From contig CP054190.1 in assembly GCA_015709575.1 (NCBI GenBank), positions 3,036,616 through 3,100,615 of the forward strand: a stretch of DNA of 64,000 bases, read 5' to 3'. Position numbers and translations under genes: made by a program. Under the pieces are notes generated by a model. The model worked only from the letters and a program-made list of their open reading frames with translations, made no database searches and was not told the DNA's origin. The DNA comes from Planctomycetia bacterium. Its GTDB lineage: Bacteria; Planctomycetota; Phycisphaerae; UBA1845; Fen-1342. This document shows positions 39,108 to 47,550 of this stretch, piece after piece (the first letter of the stretch is position 1; each line of letters begins with the position of its first letter).

Positions 39108-40400
39108 ATGAACCGCAGGGTGGTCATCACGGGAATGGGCTGGGTCACGCCGCTGGGCCAGGAGATCGACGCCGTCTGGAAGCGTCTGCTGGCGGGCGAG
39201 TCGGGCGTGCGGCCGACCGAGCTGTTCGACGCGCGCACCTTCCCGACCCGCTTCAGCGCCCAGGTCACGGACTTCGACCTGCGATCGTTCCTGGGCGAGC
39301 GCTACCCGCAGCACGCCAGCGCCAGCCGCAACAGCGGCTTCGCCCTGGCGGCCGCGGAGATGGCCTGGCGCGACGCCGGTCTGACGGGCGCGGCCGACGA
39401 CGACGCGGCCGAGCGGGTGGGCGTCTATCTCGGCGGCGGCGAGGGGCCGATCGACTTCGACAATTTCGCGGCCTGCGCCGTGGCGGGCTGGGACCCGGCC
39501 GAGCGGCGGCTGGACGCCTTGCGCTGGGCGGAGCAGGCCTACGAGCGGCTCAATGCCGTCTGCGAGCTGGAGCAGGATCCCAACAGCGCCGCCGGTCACC
39601 TGGCCTATCGCTTCAATGCCCGCGGTCCGAATCTCAACACCCTCACCGCCTGCGCCGCCAGCACGCAGGCGATCGGCGAGGCCACGCAGATCATCCGCCG
39701 CGGCGACGCCGACATCATGATCTCGGGCGGCGCCCACAGCATGATCCACCCGCTGGGCGTGACCGGCTTCAACCGCCTGACGGCGCTCTCCACCCGCAAC
39801 GACACCTGCCTGACGGCCTCGCGGCCCTTCGACAGCACGCGCGACGGCTTCGTGCTGGGCGAGGGCGCGGGCATCCTGATCCTCGAGGAGTACGAGAGCG
39901 CCCGGCGGCGCGGGGCGCGGATGCTGGCCGAGATCGTCGGCTTCGGCTCGACGGCCGACGCCTTCCGCGTGACGGACATCCATGAGTCCGGCCGCGGAGC
40001 GATTGCGGCGATGCGGGCGGCGCTCGAGAGCGCCGCGGTCGCCCCGGCGGAGATTCACTACGTCTCCGCGCACGGCACGGGCACGGAGGAGAACGACAAG
40101 CTCGAGACGCTCGCGATTCGCACCGTGTTCGGCGAAAACGCCCGCAACGTCCCGGTCAGCAGCGTCAAGAGCATGCTGGGCCACCTGATCGCGGCGGCGG
40201 GCGCCGTGGAGCTGATCACCTGCGTGCTGGCGATCCGCGACGGCATGCTGCCGCCGACGATCAACTATTCCAACCCCGACCCGAACTGCGACCTCGATTA
40301 CATTCCGAACCGCAGCCGCGCTGCGCGGGTGGACACGGCCCTGTCGAACAGTTTTGGCTTCGGCGGGCAGAACGACACGCTGGTCGTGCGGCGGGTCTAG
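39108..40400 (+). CDS. Beta-ketoacyl-ACP synthase (FabF family), complete active site
   Basis: This 430-residue condensing enzyme elongates acyl chains on ACP with malonyl-ACP. The ATG at 39108 has GGAG 10 bases upstream, 24 bp after the previous stop. The triad is complete: Cys182 in LTACAAST, His322 in SAHGTGTEEND and His359 in KSMLGHLIAAAG. It closes the cluster and probably pairs with the degenerate ketosynthase just upstream, as in KS/CLF pairs of type II polyketide and aryl-polyene pathways (established for those families, inferred here). It converges on a repeat island. Confidence 0.88.
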   Translation: MNRRVVITGMGWVTPLGQEIDAVWKRLLAGESGVRPTELFDARTFPTRFSAQVTDFDLRSFLGERYPQHASASRNSGFALAAAEMAWRDAGLTGAADDDAAERVGVYLGGGEGPIDFDNFAACAVAGWDPAERRLDALRWAEQAYERLNAVCELEQDPNSAAGHLAYRFNARGPNLNTLTACAASTQAIGEATQIIRRGDADIMISGGAHSMIHPLGVTGFNRLTALSTRNDTCLTASRPFDSTRDGFVLGEGAGILILEEYESARRRGARMLAEIVGFGSTADAFRVTDIHESGRGAIAAMRAALESAAVAPAEIHYVSAHGTGTEENDKLETLAIRTVFGENARNVPVSSVKSMLGHLIAAAGAVELITCVLAIRDGMLPPTINYSNPDPNCDLDYIPNRSRAARVDTALSNSFGFGGQNDTLVVRRV

Positions 40401-40429
40401 CCCCCCTCGCGACAGCCTCCGCCCCTCTC

Positions 40430-41275
40430 CAACAGCGGGGTGACATGCCTTCGCGGTCGGGTGGCATGCCTTCGCGGTACTCCGCGTAGGCATGCACGCG
40501 GCAACGGCAGGGCGCCAGCGGCGCCGTCGCATGCTCACGCTGAGTACAGCGAGAGCATGCCACCCACGGGTGCGATAAACGATCCCTCTGGCGCGATAAA
40601 CGATCCCTCTGGCGCGATGAACGATCCCACGGGCGCGATGATCGGCTGGGTGGCATGCCTTCGCGGTACTCCGCGTAGGCATGCACGCGGCAACGGCAGG
40701 GTGCCAGGGGCGCCGTCGCATGCTCACGCTGAGTACAGCGAGAGCATGCCACCCACGGGTGCGATAAACGGTCCCTCTGGCGCGATAAACGATCCCACGG
40801 GCGCGATGAACGATCCCACGGGTGCGATAAACGATCCCTCTGGCGCGGTAAACGATCCCACGGGCGCGATGAACGATCCCTCTGGCGCGACGATCGGCGG
40901 GGTGGCATGCCTTCGCGGTCGGGTGGCATGCCTTCGCGGTCGGGTGGCATGCCTTCGCGGTACTCCGCGTAGGCATGCACGCGGCAACGGCAGGGCGCCA
41001 GCGGCGCCGTCGCATGCTCACGCTGAGTACAGCGAGAGCATGCCACCCACGGGTGCGATAAACGGTCCCTCTGGCGCGGTAAACGATCCCACGGGCGCGA
41101 TGATCGGTCCCTCCGGCGCGGCGCCCGGTCCCGCTGGCGCGGCGCCCGGTCCCTCCGGCGCTGCGCCCGGTCCCGCTGGCGCTGCGCCCGGTCCCGCTGG
41201 CGCTGCGCCCGTGCCCGCTGGCGCTGCGCCCGTGCCCGCTGGCGCTGCGCCCGGTCCCTCCGGCGCGACGTTCGG
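40430..41275. repeat. Repeat island 2: hairpin pairs and 21-bp arrays
   Basis: The region contains three near-identical blocks. Each has hairpin 2 (40464-40495, 40653-40684, 40947-40978), a spacer of 33 bp and hairpin 1 (40529-40560, 40718-40749, 41012-41043), i.e. the locus 1 pair inverted. Between blocks lie 21-bp units such as GCGATAAACGATCCCTCTGG, which are reverse complements of the GCGCC-N4-GGAYC family. From about 41100 to 41275 there are units of the array B type, also reversed. No credible gene is present. The whole 40401-41374 gap lies between convergent genes. Confidence 0.92.
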
Positions 41276-41374
41276 AAGATGCAGCCCGGACTCATCGGCC
41301 GTTGTTGCGCCCCGGCGGAACGCCGGGCGATTCCTGCGCCCCGCCGCGCGGCCGCCCATCCCGCCCCGCGCCCG

Positions 41375-42526
41375 CTACGGGCAGGAGACGCCCGCCGGCG
41401 GCAGGATCGTCAGGCAGCTGACGAATGGATCAATGTCGAAGTTGTTGACGTCGCCGTCGCGATTCAGATCGGCCCAGCAGCTGCGCCGCGAAAAGCACAG
41501 CGGCGTGCCGCCCAGCGCGAGGTAGTCGGCCTGGTTGTTCAGCAACCCGGCCACGAAGAGCTGAATGTCGAAGTTCGTGATGCGGCCGTCGCAGTTCGCG
41601 TCGCCGCGGACGATCCCCGCGCAGCTCGTGTCGGCCCACAGCGCCAGCCCGACCGCGACGTTCGAGATGCCGCACGACGCGGCCGTGTCCGGCAGCGGCG
41701 CCAGCGTGACGCACTCATTGGCGGTCAGCAGGCCGTCGGCCGGGGCGTGGTCGATCCAGGCCCGCGAGTCGCTGGTGGTCTGCGTGCCGGGGCGGCCCGG
41801 CTCCGTGCCCCAGCGGATCAGCGTCGCGCTGGTCGGCGGAAGAAACTGCGGCGGCTCCAGCTCGGGAAAATACTGATTGCCGAGCAGCACCTCGAACGCG
41901 CCCGCTCCATCCACCGGCAGCCGCAGCCACAGCCCCGGCGCGCTGCACAGATCCATCTGCACGAGATAGGTGCCCGGCGGCAGCGACGTCGTGGACTCGA
42001 ACGCGACGCTGGCCAGGAAGCCGGCGGCCGGGCCGGGCGGCGCCTGGCAACTGGTCACGAAGGTCTCGTAGGTGCAGACGATCAGCACGATCGGTTCCGG
42101 CTCGGGCGGCGTCCAGTCCACCCAGACGCTGATGAAATTCGCGCGCCCGTCGGCGTAGCCCGGCGCCACGACGAAATCCTCCACCGCGCGATAGCAGTGA
42201 TGGACCGGCGTCGCGCCGATCCGCAGGCGGAAGCGCGAGGCGGCCGAGCCGCCCACGATGCACGTGCCGCCCACCGCCGCCCCCGTCACCGCGTGCACCT
42301 CGGCCGAATCCAGCGCCAGAGCAGCCGTGCAGGGGTTCGCGGCGATGCCGCCGCCGCCGAGCGCGTGCCACCCCGACGCCAGCGCCCCGCTCGCGTCCAG
42401 CGCGGCGACGCGCCCGCTGCGCAGAACCTCGAACGATGACGGAAGCGGGGATTCATCCGCGCGCGCGGGCACGGCCACGCTGATCGCCAGCGCGGGCAGC
42501 AGCCCGATCGCACCCGCCACTCTCAT
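41375..42526 (-). CDS. Secreted protein with dockerin-like C-terminal repeats
   Basis: The ATG at 42526 follows GGAGGAGG and gives 383 residues. A signal peptide (about 1-22, ending ARA) leads to a beta-rich, Cys-containing domain of unknown function (about 25-290). Near the C-terminus two EF-hand/dockerin-like units follow: DANCDGRITNFDIQLFVAG and DLNRDGDVNNFDIDPFVSC. The same NFDIDPFV unit ends the protease at 56084-57583. Dockerin-like units bind calcium and may anchor the protein or act as an export or sorting tag in planctomycetes (inference). It is expected outside the cytoplasmic membrane. Confidence 0.7.
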   Translation of the reverse strand: MRVAGAIGLLPALAISVAVPARADESPLPSSFEVLRSGRVAALDASGALASGWHALGGGGIAANPCTAALALDSAEVHAVTGAAVGGTCIVGGSAASRFRLRIGATPVHHCYRAVEDFVVAPGYADGRANFISVWVDWTPPEPEPIVLIVCTYETFVTSCQAPPGPAAGFLASVAFESTTSLPPGTYLVQMDLCSAPGLWLRLPVDGAGAFEVLLGNQYFPELEPPQFLPPTSATLIRWGTEPGRPGTQTTSDSRAWIDHAPADGLLTANECVTLAPLPDTAASCGISNVAVGLALWADTSCAGIVRGDANCDGRITNFDIQLFVAGLLNNQADYLALGGTPLCFSRRSCWADLNRDGDVNNFDIDPFVSCLTILPPAGVSCP

Positions 42527-42595
42527 CCGCCTCCTCCGACCCGCCTTCCCGCCCGCTCCACCGCCGCGCTGCATCGGTCGCGGCGAAGGACTCGA

Positions 42596-43588
42596 TCAGG
42601 GATTCTCAAACTCGACCGAGGGCCGTCCGCGCTTGGGACGGTACTTCTCAAGCAGCGCCCGCAGCTTGGGCTGGTCCGGCTGGATCTCCAGGCTGTGATG
42701 CCAGGCCTCGACCGCCTCGGTGAGATAGGCGTCGTTCTGCGGGTCGGCCAGGTACTGCGTCATCCGCACCACGCCGTAGCCGGCAAAGGCCGCGGCGTTG
42801 CGGTTGTCCAGCGACATCGCCCGCAGGTAGCTCTGGGCCGCCTCGTCGAGGTTCTGCTCGCGCCAGAAACAGTAGCCGAGCCGCTCATGGGCGATCGACA
42901 GGCTCGCGTCCATCCGAACGGCGGCCTGCAGCGTCTGCCGCGCGGTGGCCCAACGCTCCTGGTTCAGGTAGGCGGTGGCCAGGTTCACCAGCACCACCGG
43001 CTGCTGCGTCTTGCACTCCAGCGACTGCTTGTAGGCGCGGATGGCGTCGTAGTACTCGCCGCGGGCGTCGTAGACCGCGCCCAGATTGCTCCACGCGAAC
43101 GCGCTGCGCGGCTCGAGCTTGATCGCGGATTTGTATTCCTGGATGGCACGATCGAGATCGCCGGTCTGGTGGTAGCACGAGGCGAGGCGGAAGCGCGATT
43201 CAAAGCTCCGCGGCGACAGCTCGCACGCGACCGTGTACGCGCGGATCGCCTGCGTCACGCGATCCAGCATGCGGTACACCTCGCCCAATTCGAAGATCGA
43301 CGTGAAACTGAACGGATCGAGGCGCGTCGCCTGTTCCAGCGACTCGGCCGCGCGGTTCAGATCCCCCGCTTCCTTGTACGCCACGCCCAGCTTCTGATGC
43401 GCGTCGGCGAAGTTCGGATCGAGCCGCACCGCCTGCTGAAACTCGCTCAGCGCTGCGTCGAAGTTCTTCAGCGCCAGCGCGGAATCACCGCGGTGCAGGT
43501 GCGAACGCGCCTGCTCCCGGCCGGCCGAGCAGCCGACCAGCACACTCAACCCCAGCAGCATTCCGAACAGGCAGATGCGAGCGGGCAT
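42596..43588 (-). CDS. TPR-repeat lipoprotein
   Basis: This 330-residue protein has a lipoprotein signal peptide with lipobox LVGC (Cys20). About seven or eight tetratricopeptide repeats follow, for example ALKNFDAALSEFQQAVRLDP and KEAGDLNRAAESLEQATRLDP-type units. It probably forms an envelope-anchored protein-binding scaffold. It lies 69 bp upstream of the dockerin-like protein gene on the same strand and may be co-transcribed. A strong predicted promoter lies at 43667-43695. Confidence 0.8.
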   Translation of the reverse strand: MPARICLFGMLLGLSVLVGCSAGREQARSHLHRGDSALALKNFDAALSEFQQAVRLDPNFADAHQKLGVAYKEAGDLNRAAESLEQATRLDPFSFTSIFELGEVYRMLDRVTQAIRAYTVACELSPRSFESRFRLASCYHQTGDLDRAIQEYKSAIKLEPRSAFAWSNLGAVYDARGEYYDAIRAYKQSLECKTQQPVVLVNLATAYLNQERWATARQTLQAAVRMDASLSIAHERLGYCFWREQNLDEAAQSYLRAMSLDNRNAAAFAGYGVVRMTQYLADPQNDAYLTEAVEAWHHSLEIQPDQPKLRALLEKYRPKRGRPSVEFENP

Positions 43589-44116
43589 GACATCCCTGCA
43601 AAGTGACGGTTCGGGGAACGTGCCGCATCCGGTTTCGGCCGGTGCCCCGGACCGCGCCGAGGCCGTATTAACAGTGAGCCGGCCGTCCGTGTCAACGATC
43701 TGAACCGCGCCGCCCGGCTCCAGTGCCGCGGAAGTTCTTATCGGAATACGAGCAGGATCGGCTGAAGTTCAGCGCAACCGCCGCCCGCGAGGGCGCGGAT
43801 TCCACGCGACTGGGCCGACCAACCAGTTCCGCCAACGTGCGACGGGCGCGCCGGCACGACTGGGGCAACCGGGCCATCCCGCAAATTCCGCGAACGGGCG
43901 TGAACCACCCCCCTGCCGCGTCGCCCCGCATTCAGTGCCGTCCGGCTGCGCAGCCCCTCAACGCGCGGTTGGATTGCTGCCGATAGCGCGAAACGGGCCG
44001 ATCCGCACCTCGTGCGGGTCCGCGGCGACCCCCGCGGCGGCCTGAAGAGGAAATGGCCCAGCGCCGCGTTGCGTCCGCGTCGGGTGCGGCTGCGGTGCTT
44101 TCAGCGGAGAGAATTC
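43589..44116. other. Divergent intergenic region, TPR lipoprotein / small lipoprotein
   Basis: This 528-bp region has no supported gene. It contains the TPR gene promoter on the minus strand. Two short open frames (about 43690-43990) overlap on opposite strands and show no ribosome site or domain. Confidence 0.5.
43667..43695 (-). promoter_or_regulatory. Predicted promoter of the TPR lipoprotein gene
   Basis: On the minus strand TTGACA (43695-43690), 17 bp and GTTAAT (43672-43667) form a near-consensus sigma-70 promoter. The leader is about 70 bases. Confidence 0.65.
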
Positions 44117-44710
44117 ATGCGACAGGCCTTGCGAGCGATGACGATTTCAGGCGCCTTGCTGGCGGCGTTCGCGCTGGCGACGGGGTGCAGTGTGACCGGA
44201 GCGGCGAGTACCGGGTTCGGCGTGTGGAAGAACACGCAGGCCAACCAGCTCGACACGACCATCTGGATCGACGGCAACCAGGCGTCGCGCGACGAGCTGA
44301 AGCAGGCGGCCACCGGCTACTCGCGCTGGACGTGCAGCGGTGACATCACCGCCTCGCCGACGCTGAAATTCGAGTTCAAGAAGCCCGACGCGATCGGCCG
44401 CATCCGCTCGATCGTGATCAACATTTTTCAGAAGCACGAGGCGCGCTACTCCGACCAGCCGGACTTCATCATCGTTTCGCGCAGCCAGGATCCGGAGTCG
44501 CAGATGAAGCCGGGCGTCGTGTATGACCTGGCGCACCTCGGGCCGGATTTCAAGGTGCTGAACTGGAAGGGGGAGGAGATCCCCGCCGTGCAACTGCAGC
44601 CCGGCTGGCAGTACATGATGAACTTCGTCGTGGCCGCGGATGACAGCGAGACGGCCCAGATTTTCTTCGCGGCCAACAAGCCGGCCGGACCGAAAACGGC
44701 CTCGCACTGA
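44117..44710 (+). CDS. Predicted lipoprotein, unknown function
   Basis: This 197-residue protein starts at an ATG six bases after GGAGAG. The signal peptide ends in the lipobox ALATGC (Cys24). The mature protein is mixed alpha/beta with few distinctive motifs (GVWKNTQANQLDTTIWIDGN; a QPDFIIVSRSQDPES segment). I do not recognise a family. It is transcribed alone and converges with tatC over a weak hairpin. Confidence 0.65.
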   Translation: MRQALRAMTISGALLAAFALATGCSVTGAASTGFGVWKNTQANQLDTTIWIDGNQASRDELKQAATGYSRWTCSGDITASPTLKFEFKKPDAIGRIRSIVINIFQKHEARYSDQPDFIIVSRSQDPESQMKPGVVYDLAHLGPDFKVLNWKGEEIPAVQLQPGWQYMMNFVVAADDSETAQIFFAANKPAGPKTASH

Positions 44711-44775
44711 CGCCTCGCGAAGCAGTGACCTTTGAGTCGCAGCGGAAGGGTCCCTCCACCTGCGACTCGCGCAAA

Positions 44776-44819
44776 CCCCCGTCGACGCCTGCTGTGACGT
44801 GCCGGGCGCTCGACGGGGG
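44776..44819. terminator. Possible bidirectional terminator
   Basis: Arms CCCCCGTCGA (44776-44785) and TCGACGGGGG (44810-44819) pair over 10 bp. On the plus strand TCTTGCTTGC follows; on the minus strand GTTTGCG follows. It sits between convergent genes (lipoprotein and tatC). Confidence 0.45.
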
Positions 44820-44854
44820 TCTTGCTTGCGCCGCCGCCGCGGAGGCCCCGGCGA

Positions 44855-45904
44855 TCAGGATGCTTCGTGGGATTCCGGCCGGCCGTCGCGATCGGCGGGA
44901 GGCGCCGCGGCGTTTCGAGCGGCCAGCAGCAACCCCAGCTCGAACAGGCCCACCATCGGGATCGACAGCAGCACGTGGCTGAAGAAATCGGGCGGCGCGA
45001 GGATGCCGGCCAGGATCACGATGATGAGAATGACGATCTTGCGGTACTTGCGCAGCGTCTCGATCGGCACGATTCCAGAACCGACCAGGAATAGCACCAC
45101 CAGCGGCGTCTGAAATGCAACGCCGAAACCGATCATCATGATGAGGAAGAAGGACAGGTAGTCGCCAATTTTCCAGTGCGTCGCGACCAGGCCGCGCGCG
45201 CCATCCTTGTCCAGTTGACGCGACAGCACGCCGTCGGGGGTTCGCACTTTCCAGCGCCGCTCGGCGACGTTGATCCACGATTTGCCGACCGGTGCATCGG
45301 GCGGATCGGCCAAAAAGATCGGCAGCGTGGCGACCTCATCCCAGACGGGTTGCGTCGTCGGCACGCCCGGCGCCGGCTCACCCAGGATCCAGCGCTCGTA
45401 GGTCGTCGGCACCGGGTGCGGCAGCGGCAGCCAGGTATTGAACCCCACCAGGAAGTTCAGCGACACGGCCAGCACGAACACGTACATGAACGCCACGCCG
45501 GCGAAGAACAGCCCGATGCTCCACGGCAGCAGGCGCGTCACGAAGCGGCGCTCGTGGGCGTAGAGACCGCTGGCGACGAAGGCCCACAGTTGATAGAGGA
45601 TGTACGGCGCCGCCAGCACCACCCCGGCGGTGACGACCACCTTGATGTACATCAGCAGCGTTTCGACCGGGCTGGTCGAGAGGAAATCGGTCGGCTGGCT
45701 GTGGCGCTGCAGCGCCAGCATCGCCGGGCGGGCGATTAATTGCAGCAGGTACTTCGCCGGCCAGATGCAGATCAGGCACGACAGCACCAGGGCAATCAGC
45801 GCCCGCGCCAGGCGCCAGCGCAGCTCCTCCAGGTGCTCGCCAAGCGACATCGTCACTTCGGTCGGGTCGGCGGACGCGGCGGGTTTGCGCTGCTTCCAGA
45901 ACAT
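44855..45904 (-). CDS. tatC: Twin-arginine translocase subunit TatC with extended periplasmic loop
   Basis: The 349-residue integral membrane protein is the Tat signal-peptide receptor. It has the N-terminal SLGEHLEELRWRL motif, the conserved APYILYQLWAFVASGLYAHERR loop, six hydrophobic helices and the DYLSFFLIMMIGFGVAFQ segment of helix 4. Between helices 3 and 4 it carries an insertion of about 85 residues (about 165-245) that is absent from the 258-residue E. coli protein. tatA/B are not adjacent. Downstream of NHL and thioredoxin-like lipoprotein genes on the same strand, about 100 bp away, it may belong to the same envelope-related group. Confidence 0.93.
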   Translation of the reverse strand: MFWKQRKPAASADPTEVTMSLGEHLEELRWRLARALIALVLSCLICIWPAKYLLQLIARPAMLALQRHSQPTDFLSTSPVETLLMYIKVVVTAGVVLAAPYILYQLWAFVASGLYAHERRFVTRLLPWSIGLFFAGVAFMYVFVLAVSLNFLVGFNTWLPLPHPVPTTYERWILGEPAPGVPTTQPVWDEVATLPIFLADPPDAPVGKSWINVAERRWKVRTPDGVLSRQLDKDGARGLVATHWKIGDYLSFFLIMMIGFGVAFQTPLVVLFLVGSGIVPIETLRKYRKIVILIIVILAGILAPPDFFSHVLLSIPMVGLFELGLLLAARNAAAPPADRDGRPESHEAS

Positions 45905-46004
45905 CGGCGGGAATCATAGCGGGTGCCGCGGCGACACACCGCGCCGCGGCGCATGACCGGCCGCTCCGTGAGTCCACCCGCCACGCGCCGGGCGCGCACC
46001 GGCG

Positions 46005-46952
46005 TCAGCGCCAGGTGCGCCCCGCGCGGCCGTCAATGATCTGCACGCGGTTGTTGCCCGAGTCCAGGACCGCCAGGCGGCCGTCGGCCAGCACCCCGCA
46101 CGCCCACGGGTACGCCAGTTGGCCCGGCTCGCGTCCGGCGCCGCCCCAGGTCCCCAGCGACTGGCCGTTCGCGGAAAAACGCTGCACGCGGTTGTTGCCG
46201 AACTCGGCCACCACGATCGAGCCGTCCGCCAGCTCATCCACGGAATAGGGAAATCGCAGCTCGCCGCGCTCACTGCCGAGTTGACCGAACGCGCCGAGGA
46301 ACCGCCCGTCCGTGGCGTAGCGCGCAATGCGATGATTGCAGGAATCGGCCACCAGCAGCGTGCCGTCGCGCGCCAGGCACAGACCCTGCGGCCGGGCGGT
46401 CGCGCCTTCGCCTGCTGCACGATCAGCAAAGGCGAACTGCCATTGCAGGTCCGGACCAAAGCAGTTCACGCGATCATTGCCGCCGTACTCGGCGACGAAC
46501 ACGCGGCCGTCCGCGGCCACTTCCACGTCGGTGGGCAGCAGGAACTGCCCGGGCGCGCGGCCAAAGGCGCCGAACGTTGCGAGCTGCTCGCCCTCGGGGC
46601 TGAAGATCGCCACGCGGCCGTAATGCGTCTCGGCGACGAACACACGACCGTCGGGAGCGATTCCCAGCCCGGTCGGCTTGCCGGCGTCGATCTCAGGCAT
46701 CCGCCAGGCGCGCACGAATTCGCCCGCCTCGGAGAGCGTCTGAATCCGTCCCGCCTTGTCCACGATGAGCATCGATCGCCCGTCGCGGGCGATCGCCATG
46801 GCGCGCGGATAGGCGAACTCCACCGCTCCCAGCCCGGTGCGCCCGAACACGCGCAGCGGCGCCGCGCCCCTGCCGGCGGAGTCCGGCCCGCAGCCGCCGA
46901 AGGTCAGCAGCGCCAGCCCGGCGCACCACGCTCGGCGTGACACGCCGGACAC
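46005..46952 (-). CDS. NHL-repeat beta-propeller lipoprotein
   Basis: The 315-residue protein begins with GTG at 46952, overlapping the stop of the upstream gene (TAGTG); a second GTG at 46943 is possible. A lipobox (LTFGGC, Cys21) is followed by about six NHL repeats. Examples are FAYPRAMAIARDGRSMLIVD, GKPTGLGIAPDGRVFVAE, ARPQGLCLARDGTLLVADS and WACGVLADGRLAVLDSGNN. These form a six-bladed beta-propeller, probably lipid-anchored in the envelope. Its overlap with the thioredoxin-like lipoprotein gene suggests coupled translation. A binding or scaffold role is inferred. Confidence 0.82.
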   Translation of the reverse strand: MSGVSRRAWCAGLALLTFGGCGPDSAGRGAAPLRVFGRTGLGAVEFAYPRAMAIARDGRSMLIVDKAGRIQTLSEAGEFVRAWRMPEIDAGKPTGLGIAPDGRVFVAETHYGRVAIFSPEGEQLATFGAFGRAPGQFLLPTDVEVAADGRVFVAEYGGNDRVNCFGPDLQWQFAFADRAAGEGATARPQGLCLARDGTLLVADSCNHRIARYATDGRFLGAFGQLGSERGELRFPYSVDELADGSIVVAEFGNNRVQRFSANGQSLGTWGGAGREPGQLAYPWACGVLADGRLAVLDSGNNRVQIIDGRAGRTWR

Positions 46953-47455
46953 TACGGCACGCGGTCCGGGGGCGGCGGCGGCGCCACCGGTGTCGCCGCC
47001 GGCGGCTCAAGCGCAGCGCGGCCGATCTGCAGCGCAGACTCCAGCCAGCGCAGGAACTCGTCGCGCGAGACGCCGCCCGTGATGGACGACACGGCCCGGC
47101 CGCCGGTGTCCACGAGCGCTGCGCCCGGCGCCGCGGTGACGCCCCACTCCTCGGCAAGCGGGCGATCAAAATCGTAGCTGAGCATCACGCAGACCACGCC
47201 GCGCAGCGCTTCGACGACCGCGGCGTCACGCAGCACGTCGTCCTCGAAGCGCGTGCATTCCACCGAGTACCAGTTGCGGAAATAGACCATCCGCAGCGCC
47301 GGCTCCCGCCGGACCTGCGACTCCGCCGAACGCGGGTCAAAGTGCCAGCGAACCGACGGCCCGCAGGCGCTCAGCCCGGAGAGCAGCAGCGCGAATATCA
47401 GCGGAAGGGACCGACGCAGACCGCGGTGGGCGCGGAGAGACAGGGCGTGCGACAT
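46952..47455 (-). CDS. Thioredoxin-fold lipoprotein with a single active-site cysteine
   Basis: From the ATG at 47455 the protein has 167 residues, with lipobox LSAC (Cys31). The mature part resembles the thioredoxin-7/DUF255-like fold: RMVYFRNWYSVECTRFEDDV aligns with the WCxxCK active site, but the first Cys is replaced (Tyr62) and only Cys67 remains. EEWGVTAAPGAALVDTGG is the cis-Pro region. The C-terminus is Pro-rich (PVAPPPPPDRVP). It may lack disulfide-exchange activity. It is coupled to the downstream NHL lipoprotein gene and separated from the upstream redoxin gene by a terminator. Confidence 0.7.
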   Translation of the reverse strand: MSHALSLRAHRGLRRSLPLIFALLLSGLSACGPSVRWHFDPRSAESQVRREPALRMVYFRNWYSVECTRFEDDVLRDAAVVEALRGVVCVMLSYDFDRPLAEEWGVTAAPGAALVDTGGRAVSSITGGVSRDEFLRWLESALQIGRAALEPPAATPVAPPPPPDRVP

Positions 47456-47469
47456 GCCGGGATCGTACC

Positions 47470-47520
47470 AAAAAAAGCGACGAGCGCCGCCGCGCCCGGG
47501 TCGGGCGCGACAGCGCTCGT
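47470..47520 (-). terminator. Intrinsic terminator after the redoxin gene
   Basis: On the minus strand a GC-rich hairpin (ACGAGCG ... CGCTCGT, 47520-47480, with inner CGCGCCCGA pairing) is followed by seven Ts (47476-47470). It is placed 30 bp after the stop of the gene at 47551 and 15 bp before the next start. Confidence 0.75.
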
Positions 47521-47550
47521 GGAGAATCATCGGCCGCGGGTGAGCGAAGC

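Noticed and set aside
37884..41021. A 1045-codon minus-strand open frame antisense to both ketosynthase genes
   Set aside because: High-GC shadow of two well-conserved genes; its first part runs through repeat island 2 and it has no recognisable domain.
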